Position numbers and translations under genes: made by a program. Shown here piece by piece: positions 1-10,395 of a stretch of 64,000 nt of DNA; within the stretch, counting starts at the first letter, position 1, and each line of letters starts with the position of its first letter. A model generated the notes under the pieces. That model searched no databases. It saw only the letters and a program-made list of their open reading frames with translations, and was not told the origin of the DNA. The DNA lies in assembly GCA_030220185.1 (NCBI GenBank), contig JASPKZ010000423.1, forward strand, positions 806,001-870,000, given 5' to 3'. The stretch is from Diploptera punctata (lineage: Eukaryota > Arthropoda > Insecta > Blattodea > Blaberidae).

Positions 1-120
1 AATTTCAAGTTAAGTTTCGGTATGTAATGGTTGACAGTTCCCTTGTAAGAGTTTTCGTGGAATTGCGATCTTATCCATTCATAGAACAAGACCCAGCCAT
101 TCCAATCTTCTAAGTTCGAT

Positions 121-448
121 GTGTCCACCGCTGTGGTCTCGAGGTAGCGTGCTGCCTTCTCAGGCAGCGAGCCCGGGTTCGATCCCCGGTCGGGACAGGC
201 TCCTGGATGAGGTGTTTTCAGGGTTTTTTCTCAACTGTAAGACAAATGTCAGGAAGCGTAGGGCCCAACGGTCCCCGAAAATCATCTGGCCATCATCATC
301 CTTATCATTATCTTCATCATCCTTCACCGGTGTGGAAAGCAACGGGAAGCTACCACACCTATAAGTCCCTGTAAAGTTGCAAAGAATAGCATGAAAATGT
401 TATGATTGCAGCGTAATACCTGCCCTCGGGCAGAATTACTATGGATGG
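121..448 (+). repeat. SINE S1, near full length
   Basis: This is a tRNA-derived short interspersed element. The head carries an A-box-like stretch (GGTCTCGAGGTAGCGTG) and a B-box (GGGTTCGATCCCC). The body follows with the phrase AGACAAATGTCAGGAA, a (CATCAT)n-rich middle, GTGTGGAAAGCAACGGGAAG, and the family end GCAGAATTACTATGGATGGA. At least six further copies in the window share this order, which fixes the ends. Apparent open reading frames across it are SINE read-through, not genes. Confidence 0.85.
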
Positions 449-605
449 AAGTTCGATGTCAGTAAAAATGTTATAATTTTTGTACAACAGTTTTAATTTT
501 CAATTCGTTCTTTTATTACATACAAATCCTAGTCTTATTTATGACTGTCCAATGCGAAATTTAACACAAATTTATATAATTTCTATTCGTTCATTTTCTA
601 TTGAA

Positions 606-1175
606 TTATTAACTTACTAACTAACTAACTCACTGGAATTATCGAAGTCGTAGGTTCATAACCGCGCGGGAATAAGCTCTCCATACATTCCTATCCTAAA
701 CTAATGTTTTCCTATCATTATCTGTATAATCTACTTTCCTCAAACCATGGTTAATATTATTCCCCCACCTCATTCTTGGTTCATTAACTGGGTGTTTTCC
801 CTCTGGCTTTCTATAAGGAGTTCCATGTCCCTCTTTCATTCCCCATTCGTGACACATGTCCTGCCCATCGCAGTCTAAGAGACTTAGCTCTTTTTATTAT
901 ATTTATATTCTTGTAAAGATCATGTATCTCACTGTTATGTAGTCTCTAATCGCCTGTTTGTTCATCTCTCTTCGGTCCAGAAATGTTCCTAAGAATTTTA
1001 TTCTCAAATAATCGTAATATTTTCTCCTCATTTAAATAGAGTCCACGTTCAGCATCTGTATAATACACGGAGAATAACGATGTATATATTTTCCAGTTTA
1101 ACGATTTTTGAAAAGGAGTTGGGACGACAAGAATCCCTGCAATGCATGCTAGCATACATTTTGAGAATTGAACGT
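606..1175 (-). mobile_element. LINE-A, 5'-truncated 3' end
   Basis: On the minus strand this matches the C-terminal end of the reverse transcriptase of the full element at 24-27 kb, including the GRPR region and the final CACTGG/TATCGAA block. The 3' tail on the left is an (ACTA)n-like repeat. The reading frame is broken by several indels. Stretch 449-605 holds nothing recognisable. Confidence 0.85.
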
Positions 1176-1177
1176 AT

Positions 1178-1820
1178 AAATAAATAAATAAATAAATAAA
1201 GCCTGATATGTCCCTTTAGGGCAAAGGCCTCCCTGTACAGGGGTTAAACTCTATTTGAGAGCGTCACCCGGTGAGCTACTCCGTGGTGAGAAGTTGACTT
1301 GGATGTAGCACTTGGTTTGTTACACTGTCTGTTCTGTGATTAGTTAATATACAGTTGGCTCTCCATCGTTCTCCAGCTTTTCCTGCATCTGGCGACTCTG
1401 GACCATTGCGCCCCTGCTCGTTCTTTGAAGATGTCAGCCCATCGTCGTCTTGGTCTTCCGCGCTGTCTCTTGCCTGTGTACGGGTCCCACATGGTTGTTT
1501 TTATTGTCCACCTGTCGTCCTGTATTCTTGCGACGTGGCCTCCCCACTTCCATTTTTTCCTGATGGCTTGTTGTGCGGGATCAGTTGTTGAGGATATCGC
1601 TTGAAGTGTTGTATTCGAGATTCTGACCTTCAGAGTTATGCCTAAGATTTTCCTCTCCATTTTCCTTTGGCATACTTGGAGTGTGTACTTCAGTTTGGCA
1701 GTAAGATTCCAAGTTTGGCAGCCATATAACAGTGTTGGAAGAACACAGGTTTGTAGTGTTTCCATTTTGAGTTTCCGGTTGAGTGACTTGTCCAGCAAAC
1801 GTACAGTGCAATATTATTAA
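1178..1820 (-). mobile_element. LINE-G fragment (RT C-terminal end)
   Basis: A minus-strand frame of about 150 codons (1340-1798) carries the LINE C-terminal signature: LLYGCQTW, then GGHVAR, then RGRPRRRWAD. The (AAAT)n run at 1178-1200 is its 3' tail, and the block before it contains the palindromic phrase CCCTTTAGGGCAAAGGCC. It differs from LINE-A. The copy is 5'-truncated and has no intact RT core. Confidence 0.8.
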
Positions 1821-1855
1821 AGAATGAAATTCCACATGAGATTAAAACCTATATA

Positions 1856-2412
1856 CAGGGCTATTCAAAGAGAAGGAACAGATTTGAAACATTTATTTAT
1901 TCCAAACTACAAAAAATATGTACATAATTTCAACATTGCTGGAAAGAGAAAAGTTTGAAGTTTCGATCACGGCCGCATTTTTCTAACCATGTCCGACGAT
2001 ACCTGAACAACACCATTCCAGGATGTTGGATTGGAAGAGAAGGAACAGATCAATTTCTAGGCCGGTGGACTCCCAGGTCACCTGACCTAACTCCGTGTGA
2101 TTTTTATCTGTGGATTTTATGTACAAGACCGTGTTTTTTTCCCCCTATGCCTGACACTTTTGAAAAATCTGCGACATCGAATTGTTGAAGCTGTGAATTC
2201 GGTAACCTGGGACCAGCTGAATCGTGTGTGGCAAGAAATGAGCCACCGTTTTCATATTTGTCGTGTAACACATGGTGCTCATATTGAGTGCATGAAATAG
2301 TAACATTTGAACTTTTTTCATTCCAGGAATATTGGAATTGTGTTTTTTTATTTTTTTGTAGTTTGGAAGAAATAATTGTTTGAAGTCTGTTCCTTCTTTC
2401 TGAATAGCCCTG
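1856..2412 (+). mobile_element. Tc1/mariner-type element with internal deletion
   Basis: The 557 bp element has terminal inverted repeats of about 60 bp that begin CAGGGCTATTCAAAGA on the left and end TCTGAATAGCCCTG on the right. The left flank is TA; the right flank reads CA, probably a decayed TA. Between the repeats, 1955-2298 keeps the C-terminal end of a DDE transposase, recognisable from SPDLTPCDFYLW and the closing VTHGAHIE. A frameshift splits this near 2110-2150. The N-terminal half is missing, so the copy is non-autonomous. Confidence 0.85.
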
Positions 2413-2429
2413 CACAAATGTTATGAATA

Positions 2430-2550
2430 GAAAAAGTAGTTCTTGAAGAAGATTTTCGGGCTGTTGGCCGTGGTCTAGAGGCTTGAACATCGAACCTATA
2501 GACCACGGCCAACAAGATCTTCATAATAACTCCGGCCGTGAAAGCCTAAG
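2430..2550. repeat. Penelope-type terminal palindrome
   Basis: A perfect 15 bp inverted repeat (2463-2477 GTTGGCCGTGGTCTA and 2499-2513) closes a 21 nt loop, and outer GAAGAT/ATCTTC arms extend it. The flank CCGGCCGTGAAAGCCTA is the reverse complement of the phrase that opens similar blocks at 6544 and 61201. Assignment to Penelope-like element ends rests on the nearby GIY-YIG fragment at 61.6 kb and is an inference. Confidence 0.55.
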
Positions 2551-2608
2551 TCAAGAAAAAGTAGTGTGCTACTATGAAGACTAAAGTATTTTGTATTGTA
2601 ATTGTATA

Positions 2609-3003
2609 GTAAGCCCATGTTTTCCCTTTACAGAGATTTAGGCGCTCTCCCCTTACAGGGAAGAATTTGAACCATACTAATTTAGTTACACTTGTTTTCG
2701 TATAGATGTAATTTCGAGTGGTCCGTGGTCAGCGTTCCGCCTCATACTGACATCTAGGAAACCAAGGTAGTACTAGGACGGGAAAATTCGGTATATTTGC
2801 TTAGAGGCCTTTTCATTCAGGCATAAGGATTTTTTACGAGCCTGAAAATCTTCAGACTCGCGACCCACGGCTTAAAGTACCTCCCGCAGGACTTGCTCCT
2901 TGGATTTTTCCGTCCTAAAAATCCATCGACCCCGGTCGGGTTTGAACCCGCGACCCTCGGGACCAGAGTCAAGGAGCATAACCACTACTCCACCGCGGCC
3001 GAC
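2609..3003 (-). repeat. SINE S2 copy
   Basis: This minus-strand tRNA-derived SINE has its head at 2940-3003, with B-box GGTTTGAACCC read on the plus strand. Its tail is the phrase AGGGAAGAATTTGAACCATA. Full relatives lie at 39697-40088 (-) and 41319-41708 (+), sharing the whole length at roughly 90 percent by eye. The A-box region reads GGAGTAGTGGTTATGCTCC on the minus strand. Confidence 0.85.
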
Positions 3004-3742
3004 TGAAGACTAAAATAACATTAAATATTATTCTATATTGTTGCATTTGTTACGTCAATCACCATGGAATTTACAATACATTTTATGAGATATATATTGC
3101 CATTCAAGGTTTATAAAATCTCTGAATATGTCCATGTATTTTTTTAAACTCTGTAGACGTACGTTATGTGAAATATATTTTTCTCTCCTGTATCAACACT
3201 ACCCAGGACTAAATATCTTAACGTCATTAGTCTTGGTACAAAATTTAATTTTGCGGCACAAAAACAAACCGAAATCGATAATGTGGCCAACTGAAATTAG
3301 TAACATGAAATTGATTCTATAATAACCACTAAAAAAAATTTCAATTTGTGCAATACATAAAGTTGTTGATATTAAATCCATAAACCTGATATAATACAAG
3401 TATTATCCATCATGTTGGTAACCGAATAATAATTTAATCATTTTAGAAATAAATGAGTTGAATTTAATGCTGTTAGCATTGAAGCATATAATTAATTTGC
3501 TATTGATAGGAGATTACCGAGGGTTCGAGACCTAAATATTCTCTACACCAAATCATCCGCATTTAATTGGCAGATATCACATCTATTTTATATACTTAAT
3601 TAGAGGCGAAAGTGTCGCTAAAAATTATATTACATCGCTTTTGATAAATTTAATTAAAGCTATTGAATTTCAGGTACGTATTGGAAAATATAAGCATGCC
3701 AATTTAGAAGTGAATTACTGTATAATTTTGCAGAGAATAACT

Positions 3743-3744
<2 letters not shown>
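3004..3744. other. AT-rich DNA, nothing recognised
   Basis: No coding signal, tRNA-like box or repeat shared with other parts of the window was found here. Confidence 0.5.

Positions 3745-3812
<68 letters not shown>
3745..3812. repeat. (CT)n microsatellite
   Basis: This is an uninterrupted CT dinucleotide run of about 68 bp. A short frame across it is only a Leu-Ser artefact. Confidence 0.98.
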
Positions 3813-3815
<3 letters not shown>

Positions 3816-3819
3816 GTAT

Positions 3820-4150
3820 TTCGGATTCCGCACTGAGCGAACAGATGGTGTAAATACAGTCTATTTTCAATTCACGTACCATTTCGAAAGACTTTACGTA
3901 GGTGATTTATTCTGTATTGGCCTATTGTGAATATTCGATGGGAGGAAAGTGGCTGCTAATGCCATACTGCCAAGTGTGATAAGACAAATTCCCGCTATAG
4001 ACAATTATAAGGGTTTTTTATCCGAGGAGTCTATCTATATTAGTGGGTAAGTTAGGGAGAGGAAAAAATAGTGTTTATGGGTAAGTAGAGTTATGTTGGG
4101 CAAATTAGAGTGCGTTAATGGCTGAGTTAGTATACTGGATTAGTTTAGAG
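3820..4150 (+). repeat. Unclassified interspersed repeat R4
   Basis: Two other parts of the window match pieces of this block. 3820-3930 resembles 55290-55425 (shared ACTTTACGTAG). 3930-4150 resembles 18945-19150 (shared GAATATTCGAT, then AGTGGGCAAGTTAGGG-like phrases). No coding content or terminal repeats are seen. Confidence 0.6.
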
Positions 4151-4443
4151 TTCACTTGTTTCTTAGCGGAATTTTGTAATAAGTTTTCTGCATTGTCTGA
4201 GCAATGACTAATACATTCTGCATTGCAAATATGCTGATTTTAGGTTACACTGAGCTCAAATTCTCACTACATTTTAAGGCATTCTCGCATATTTTTTAGG
4301 GGAAAAAATCAACATACGTATTTCTTTCAGGTAATTATTCACATACTGTAGAAATAAATTGCATGTTTTTCCGTTTCTTTTTTATTTTAACTTATGTAGG
4401 TGCAGATGGCATGGTAGCATAGAATTCATCTTGTATTGTTTAC

Positions 4444-4501
4444 AGAGATAATAGTGAGATGAGAGAATGTGTAGAGATAATAGTGAGATGAGAGAATGTG
4501 T
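4444..4501. repeat. Two-copy 29 bp tandem repeat
   Basis: AGAGATAATAGTGAGATGAG starts a 29 bp unit that is repeated exactly once, head to tail. The surrounding 4390-4740 block looks like an old dispersed repeat with CCCGGTGACGGCACTTGTAG, but no second copy lies in this window. Confidence 0.9.
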
Positions 4502-4761
4502 ATGTGCTTGTGAAGTGTTAAGTGTGTTGTGTGAGGGATGATGAAGAGAAAGGATAAGGTGAAACCCGGTGACGGCACTTGTAGCCCCGCAAGACTTAAC
4601 ATCCCCATCGGACGGACGAACCGCTATCAACAATTCATCATGCCTTCTGTACTGCGGGATGAATTTGCAGTTTAATGCAGGAATCTAGCGCACAATCTTC
4701 TAACCATTAAAATTTGAACCCCCCTCCTGGTCCTGAGATAGAACATTTTTCAATGTAATTA

Positions 4762-4925
4762 ATTTAACGGTGCTGAAGTCTGGAAAATTCCTACAAGGGA
4801 AATGAAAATAATTTTAACTACAAAAATGGATGTTTTAAGAAGATTAGCTGGAAAATCTAGAATCTGTTGAGGAAGTAGGTATTCTACCACAATAATCCGT
4901 ACGTGTAACATAATTAAATTCTGCT
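4762..4925 (+). mobile_element. LINE C-terminal remnant
   Basis: The translation resembles the common LINE phrase in which Met-Asp is followed by LRRLAGKSR (from GGATGTTTTAAGAAGATTAG). The frame is broken. Too little remains to assign a family. Confidence 0.5.
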
Positions 4926-5011
4926 AGCTGAAATTTGCACTAGAAAACAACTTCCATTACAGTTGTTTCTGGATAGATTTCTCATATATGGAGATAATCG
5001 TGTTGTGATTA

Positions 5012-5305
5012 TAGGAATCCAGTTAAAATAAGTACAGTTAAGTCTCGTAGACTGCGATGGGCAGGGCATGAGGCACAAATGGGGAATGAAAGAGAGGATT
5101 GGCAACTTATTGTAAGAAAACCAGAGGGAAAACGCCCAGTAGATAGACCAAGAATGAGGTGGAAGAACAATATTAACCATGATTTCACGGAAGTAGATTA
5201 TACATAGGTAGATTGGAAAACATTAGCTGGGGATAGTGAAGTATGGATAGCTTATGTCCGCGCGGCTATGAACCTACGGGTTCGATAGTGCCAGTAAGTT
5301 AGATA
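5012..5305 (+). mobile_element. LINE-A fragment
   Basis: This plus-strand copy covers the last part of the LINE-A RT frame: the GRAGHEAQMG-like step, KPEGKRPVDRPRMRW, then the terminal TATGAACCTACGGGTTCGAT and a short tail. It has stop codons and frameshifts. Confidence 0.8.
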
Positions 5306-5309
5306 CTTA

Positions 5310-6090
5310 TACATATAAAGATAATTTAAGGAAATACAGCAAGTTGTAACATTTGTATTTGCGCGATAGTGCGTTCTGAGGTACTTACAGCAATGGCGAT
5401 CACGATTGAAAGTTCAATTTCCTTGATTTCGGGGTGGCCAACGTAACTATACTGTAATATTACATATTACCGACCTCGTGCGGGAAGTATAACCACTGCC
5501 CTTTATGTATACTACGTACAGTATATGTATACTAATATATCTAAAATGTAGTGTTATTATACATTCAACACTAGTAGGTCCAATTTAATTTTTAACTTTC
5601 ACCATTATTATACATTGTATGAAACAAATCACTGTTATTTTAAATGAACTGAAATTTATTTGCAAGAATATAAAACAATAAATTCCTACTTGCCACCATT
5701 TTATGCCTGATTAGTGTCACGGCCTGCTGTACTCTCAAGTAATAGACATTGGTCAAATTATTAACGTTATTCAGTTGTTTATAATCTACGCAAATATTTC
5801 CAACAAATATGTTATTATTTTACTATTATTTATTACTTTGAAAACATCATCGCTCAAAAAATAATGTACAACGCAAGTTTGTGAAGTGTTTTACAGAATG
5901 TCGGAAAATAAAAACCTCGCTTTCGCTTGGTTTTTAATCATTTTCTCGCCTCTGTAAAAACCACATACCAACCTTGCATTGTAATACACTATTACCTATA
6001 TGTTAACTAAATATGGGATTCAATATACGGGGCTCTAGTGGTTAAAGCAGTATGACGGACGAGACTGGCATACTGCTCCCGCGCTGTTTA
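5310..6090. other. AT-rich intergenic DNA
   Basis: No gene is visible. A weak tRNA-like phrase (GGGGCTCTAGTGGTTAAAGC) sits at 6026-6090 and may be an old SINE head without a clear B-box. Confidence 0.4.
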
Positions 6091-6139
6091 TCTTTCTACA
6101 GTCACCCATCTGTCATAAGTAATGCCACGAGTGATTTCC

Positions 6140-6840
6140 CATTTATCTAGAGAATTTGGAAATCAAGAGTGACATTTGTTAGGACTATTTAACGAATAAA
6201 ATTACGCTGTTTACTCACAAATCATTATTTAAATATAGTTATTTTAAAATATTTAATGTAAACGGCGATGTTTGAAAACAAATGAGAAACGTTTCTTATG
6301 TTTCATTTGTTCATCACTGCAACCACATCATAATTATCGCCAAATAGAATCGCAATATTGTAAGAATGCATCCGAGTGGAGAAAAAACAAAACACGCCAA
6401 ACTGTTTATAACCAACATTATAGGTCATTAATTAATTTCTGATGTCCTATGACGTAAATATGTCAATTATATTTTTATGGAACGTTAATACCTGGGAAAT
6501 AATACGTTTATGAATGTGCAAACAGTTTTTTCTTTGTATTCACGTAGACTTTCACGGCCGGAGTTGCTATGATGATCTTGAAGAAGATTTTCGGGCTGTA
6601 GGCCGTTCATCAGTTTTTTATTTTTTTTTGTGGTATAATCAATTGCTACGAATGTTTTTTCTATTATATCTCGCAAGCAGAATCTGGTTACATTCGTGCA
6701 TTATATACACAATCTGGGAGCCACTTGCTGGAATGAAAGTGATAAAGTCGTAGTGAAAAACTACTGTGATTGGTTGTAAATCAAAATTCATTGAAATGTG
6801 ATTGGTCATTGACTGTCATTTGGGACATGAATTAAACAGT
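6140..6840 (+). repeat. Unclassified interspersed repeat R3, interrupted
   Basis: The block matches the reverse complement of 49400-50010. The shared stretches are GACATTTGTTAGGACTATTT, the ATAGAATCGCAATA phrase, and GTGATTGGTCATTGACTGTC. About 6430-6735 is extra and contains a Penelope-type end at 6544-6612, so the copy appears to have been hit by a later insertion. No coding frame is seen. Confidence 0.65.
6544..6612 (+). repeat. Penelope-type terminal block
   Basis: It begins TAGACTTTCACGGCCGGAGT and continues with CTTGAAGAAGATTTTCGGGC. The same phrases occur in reverse order at 2436-2545. It is inserted in repeat R3. Confidence 0.5.
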
Positions 6841-6844
6841 CACA

Positions 6845-7430
6845 CATACAGAATCCCACATAAAAACTCATAAAAAACATTCTCTCATAATGGTACTGAT
6901 ATCATAATGAAAATTATATTGAAGTTGAGGAAAAAATTATAAATTATAAAGTGTATATAAAAACTTCAAAGTTATATAATAAAAAATTCCTTTGATATAT
7001 TTTTTAAGCGTAAATGAGAATGGAAGCCCATAGAATGAACAGTTTTGAATAAGTAATTAATTATAGGCATATACTGTTATGGTCATTTTTCAGTGAATAC
7101 TCCAAAACTTTCCGCTCTCTTTGGGACAGAGATGAAGCCTTCAAAATGATGATTACGTCAACTTTTAAGCTGGCTTAGGAAATGAGGCTTATATTTCCCG
7201 GTAGAGTTACTTGTTATATTAGTACATTAGTTCAGAGCCCGAGTAAACTTTGAGTTTGAAATAACTGAGAATAGCCGCAGTTGAACTCTCGTATTTATAC
7301 TAGCAAGTTCATTCAGTTTCTCCCGGATTAATAAACGGCCTTTAATGCATGACCAGTGACACGGATAATTCAGGCATACTTGTTTGTTTTCTTTTTAATT
7401 CATTCTTAGATATAGACACTTTAACAACTA
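6845..7430. other. AT-rich DNA, nothing recognised
   Basis: No reading frame, TIR or tRNA-like box was found. Confidence 0.45.
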
Positions 7431-7436
7431 ATGTTA

Positions 7437-8095
7437 CATGTCAAATGAAGGAAATTTTGAAGAAGTGGCTGATTTCAAGTAACTAGGAACAATAATTACA
7501 AATAGGAATGGGATACACAAAGATATTAAACATAGGCTCAATTCTGGAAATGCATGCTACTGCATTATAGGGACTCTTGTCGTCCCAACTCCTTTCATAA
7601 AACGTTTAAACTGAAAACAGTATTTCTCCCAATTATATTATATGGATGCGAAACATGGACTCTTACTTTAAGGGAGGAAAGAAGATTGCTAGTATTTGAG
7701 AATAAAGTTCTTAGGAAAATTTTTGGACTAAAAAGAGATGAACAGACAGGTGAATGGAGAAAACTACATTAATAATGAGCTATATGAAAGGTATAGGAAG
7801 CCAGATATAATAAGAACAGTTAAGTGTCGTAGACTTCGATGGCTGGGACATGTGGAACGAATGAGGAATGAAATACGTGCATGGAAGCTTCTTGTAGGAA
7901 AACCAGAGGGAAAACGCCCAGTTGGTAGACCAAGAATCAGGTGGGAAAATAACATTATCCATGATTTGAGGGAAGTAAATTATACAAGATATGATTGGAA
8001 AACATTAGCTAACGATAGGGATGTATGGAGAGCTTATATCCGCGCGGGCATGAACCTACGAGTTCGATAGAGCCAGTGAGTTAGTTAATGTCACA
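7437..8095 (+). mobile_element. LINE-A fragment
   Basis: The fragment spans the last third of the LINE-A RT frame on the plus strand. Two frames, 7554-7772 and 7738-8070, carry ILYGCETWTLTLREERR, then RLRWLGHVERM and KRPVGRPRIRWE. They are offset by an indel near 7770. The end has the usual GAACCTACGAGTTCGATAG block. Confidence 0.9.
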
Positions 8096-8284
8096 TTGAG
8101 TCTATCTAAACTTATAAATCCTGAAGTGGGTTAAAGGTTTTCTACTTTGCGGAGAGTATACGTATTTATTACCATTTTTGGTTTATTGCTTAGAACTGAA
8201 CCTTTTTTTTTTCTTCTTCAGAAAATGGTTGTGGGATGAAATTATAACAGTTTATAAATAAAAAAGTATGATAATAAAGAATGC

Positions 8285-8285
8285 C

Positions 8286-8319
<34 letters not shown>

Positions 8320-8322
8320 TAT
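8285..8322. repeat. (TA)n(TG)n microsatellite
   Basis: A TA run passes directly into a TG run. Confidence 0.95.
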
Positions 8323-8409
8323 ATTGCAGATTTTCGCGGATATAAGTATGAATAAGAAAGTTTTCTTCGGTTTTCCGCGTCTGGGATTCAAGTTCGGCCC
8401 CTAGCCACT

Positions 8410-8453
8410 GACTCCGACGTTTCGACATGATACCACATGCCATTATCAAGGAA
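8410..8453 (-). ncRNA. Hammerhead-like ribozyme motif, degenerate core
   Basis: On the minus strand the order is CTTGATAATG, then stem II GGCATG/CATGTC (one G-U pair), then GAA, the palindrome ACGT, C, and GGAGTC. The 3' core is canonical. The CUGANGA box reads TTGATAA, with two changes, so activity is doubtful. Confidence 0.45.
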
Positions 8454-8546
8454 TGATAAGTTCGAGTCACAGGTTTAATGATTTGTTTAATTATATAAGA
8501 CCTAAACCTGTGACTCGAACTTATCATTCCTTGATAATGGCATGTG
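8434..8546. repeat. Perfect 44 bp inverted repeat
   Basis: The arms at 8434-8477 and 8503-8546 are exact reverse complements and flank a 25 bp spacer. They begin with TAAACCTGTGACTCGAAC in the plus-strand right arm. A third copy of the arm lies at 9212-9258 (+). The arms carry the 5' part of the hammerhead-like motif described below. Confidence 0.95.
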
Positions 8547-8568
8547 AAATCATAATTTGTTTAATTAT

Positions 8569-9194
8569 CATCATCATCATCACTCCAGGGATTAGGCAAT
8601 TGCCCGTTCCGACTTCATAATGCATCAGCCCAACGTCTTCTAGGTCTTCCAACATCACGCCTTCCTCTTGCTTGATAATTTCTTGCTAACAATGGATATC
8701 TCTCCTTACTCATTCCATCCATGTGATCAATCCATTTCTGTCTGTAATTCGTGACTTTATCCAATAAAGGCTGTACTTTCAATTCTTCTCTTATATCCTC
8801 ATTTCTTATTCTATCAAGTCTTGTAGGCCTACATCCTTTAACTTGTCTTAGGAACCGCATCTCTGCCGTCTGTATTCTATCCTTCTGTCTTTTCACTGGA
8901 GCCCAAGTTTCACATCCATACAATATTGTGGGAACCGCCATAACATTATACATTTTTATCTTGGTTTCTTTTCTAATTTATTTTTGAATGTTCTCTGTAT
9001 TGTTCCACACACCGTCTGAAATTTATTTATTTTGGAGTCAATATCTCTTTGCACATTGTAGCCAACATCACAGCTCAAATATTTGAAACTAGACACCTAC
9101 TTTGATTTTCTAAAATAATTTTGGATCTCACTGGATATCTTCCTCTAAAAGCCATGGTCTTCGTTTTCCTTACAGAAATCTTTAGATCGTATAA
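8569..9194 (-). mobile_element. LINE-B fragment with target-site duplication
   Basis: A minus-strand frame at 8615-8953 has TILYGCETWAPVKRQ, MRFLRQVKG, then DVGRPRRRWADAL: the C-terminal end of a LINE reverse transcriptase. The 3' tail is (ATC)n at 8569-8583. TTGTTTAATTAT flanks both sides (8557-8568 and 9195-9206), a 12 bp target-site duplication that marks a 5'-truncated insertion into the palindromic repeat family. Confidence 0.9.
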
Positions 9195-9240
9195 TTGTTT
9201 AATTATATAAGACCTAAACCTGTGACTCGAACTTATTATT

Positions 9241-9284
9241 CCTTGATAATGGCATGTGGGATCATGCCGAAACGTCGGAGTCAG
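9241..9284 (+). ncRNA. Hammerhead-like ribozyme motif, perfect stem II
   Basis: The order is CCTTGATAAT, stem II GGCATG (9251-9256) with loop TGGGAT and CATGCC (9263-9268), GAA (9269-9271), palindromic ACGT (9272-9275), and C9276 as the predicted cleavage nucleotide. GAGTCA downstream can pair with TGACTC upstream as stem I. The 5' core box TTGATAA departs from CUGANGA at two sites. Stem III has no loop, as in variant hammerheads linked to Penelope-like elements. Activity is not shown. Confidence 0.5.
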
Positions 9285-9339
9285 TGGCCAGGGGCCGAAC
9301 TTGAATCCAAGACGCGGAAAACCCAAGAAAACTTTCTTA

Positions 9340-9343
<4 letters not shown>

Positions 9344-9384
<41 letters not shown>

Positions 9385-9426
9385 TCGAGTTCAAATCCCG
9401 ACTCAAGCATTCTTTTTTCTTTTCAT

Positions 9427-9469
<43 letters not shown>

Positions 9470-9473
9470 TATA
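9344..9473. repeat. Two (TA)n microsatellites
   Basis: TA runs lie at 9344-9380 and 9430-9473. A short non-repeat spacer containing GACTCGAGTTCAAATCCCGA separates them. Confidence 0.95.
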
Positions 9474-9597
9474 TAGAGTTGAATTACTAATTCACTCACT
9501 CACTGTAACTATCGATTCGGTAGATTCACGACGGTGTTGATATTATAAACTCTCAATACATCCCTATTCTGAGATTTTTTAAATTTTCTCCTATATA

Positions 9598-9844
9598 TCC
9601 ACCGCTGTGATCTCGAGATAGCGCGCTGCCTTTTCATGCAGTGGGCCAGGGTTCGATTGACGGTCGGGACTAGCTTCTTGCGTGAGGTTTTTTCCGGAGT
9701 TTTTCCTCATCTATAAGACAAATGTCAGGTAGCTTTGAGGCCCAAAAGATCCCGGATAATCATCTGGCCATCATCATTCCCCTGTGTGGAAAGCAACGGG
9801 AAGCTACCACGCTATAATTCCCTAGTAAAACTGTAAAGCATAGC
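9598..9844 (+). repeat. SINE S1, 5' part
   Basis: Head and body of S1, starting CCACCGCTGTGATCTCGAG. The copy is cut after AAAGCATAGC (9835-9844), where LINE-B sequence starts, and resumes at 10140. Confidence 0.85.
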
Positions 9845-10139
9845 ATCATCATCATCACTACCCTCATCATCAAACTTCACGGATTAGGTCTTTGCCTTTT
9901 CCGATCTCACATCTGTTCAGCCCAGCACTTCTTGGTCTTCCTATCGAGCTTCATCCTCCATGATCATACATCAGTGTTATCTTTGATATCCCATCCTATG
10001 TCATTCTTTTCAGATGTTTTATATCCAATTGCTCTTGTGTTCTTCTGTTTGTTGAAGAAGTGATTGTACTTTTAGTTCCTCTCTAATATTCTCATATCTT
10101 ATATGTTATCCTCCTGTACAACCTTTCACAGCCCGTAGG
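9845..10139 (-). mobile_element. LINE-B fragment nested in SINE S1
   Basis: The (ATC)n tail is at 9845-9870, followed on the minus strand by degenerate LINE-B C-terminal sequence. The plus strand reads GGATTAGGTCTTTGCCTTTT as in the other B copies. The flanks AAAGCATAGC (9835) and AAAGCATATC (10140) form a 10 bp target-site duplication with one mismatch. Confidence 0.75.
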
Positions 10140-10207
10140 AAAGCATATCATAGCATGAAAATGCTATGGTTGCAGTAAAAGACCTACCCTAGGCAGAACA
10201 CTATAGA
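10140..10207 (+). repeat. SINE S1, 3' part
   Basis: The S1 end resumes with ATAGCATGAAAATGCTATGG, then GCAGTAAAAGACCTACC, completing the copy that began at 9598. Confidence 0.8.
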
Positions 10208-10395
10208 ATAGGATCTTCTGTACGATAATCTACTTCCCTCAACTCATGTTTATCCTTCCATCTCATTCTTTACCTATTTATTGGGCGCTTTCTTTATGGT
10301 TTCCGTACAAAATTTTCAAGCCCCTCTTAATTCCCCATTCGTGACACATGTCCTGCCCATTGCGGTCTACGAGATTTAACAATTCTTATTCTGTC
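10208..10395 (-). mobile_element. LINE-A internal fragment
   Basis: Minus-strand sequence matching the GHVARMG to GRPRMRW segment of LINE-A, strongly decayed. It lacks the normal 3' tail. Confidence 0.65.

Noticed and set aside
119..364. Open frame of 81 codons
   Set aside because: It is translation of SINE S1 and recurs wherever S1 occurs.
3641..3853. Leu-Ser-rich small protein
   Set aside because: The frame is mostly a (CT)n microsatellite.
2436..6612. Hammerhead ribozymes in the 2.4 and 6.5 kb Penelope-type blocks
   Set aside because: CTTGAAGAAG is present, but no GAA plus palindrome follows at the right place.
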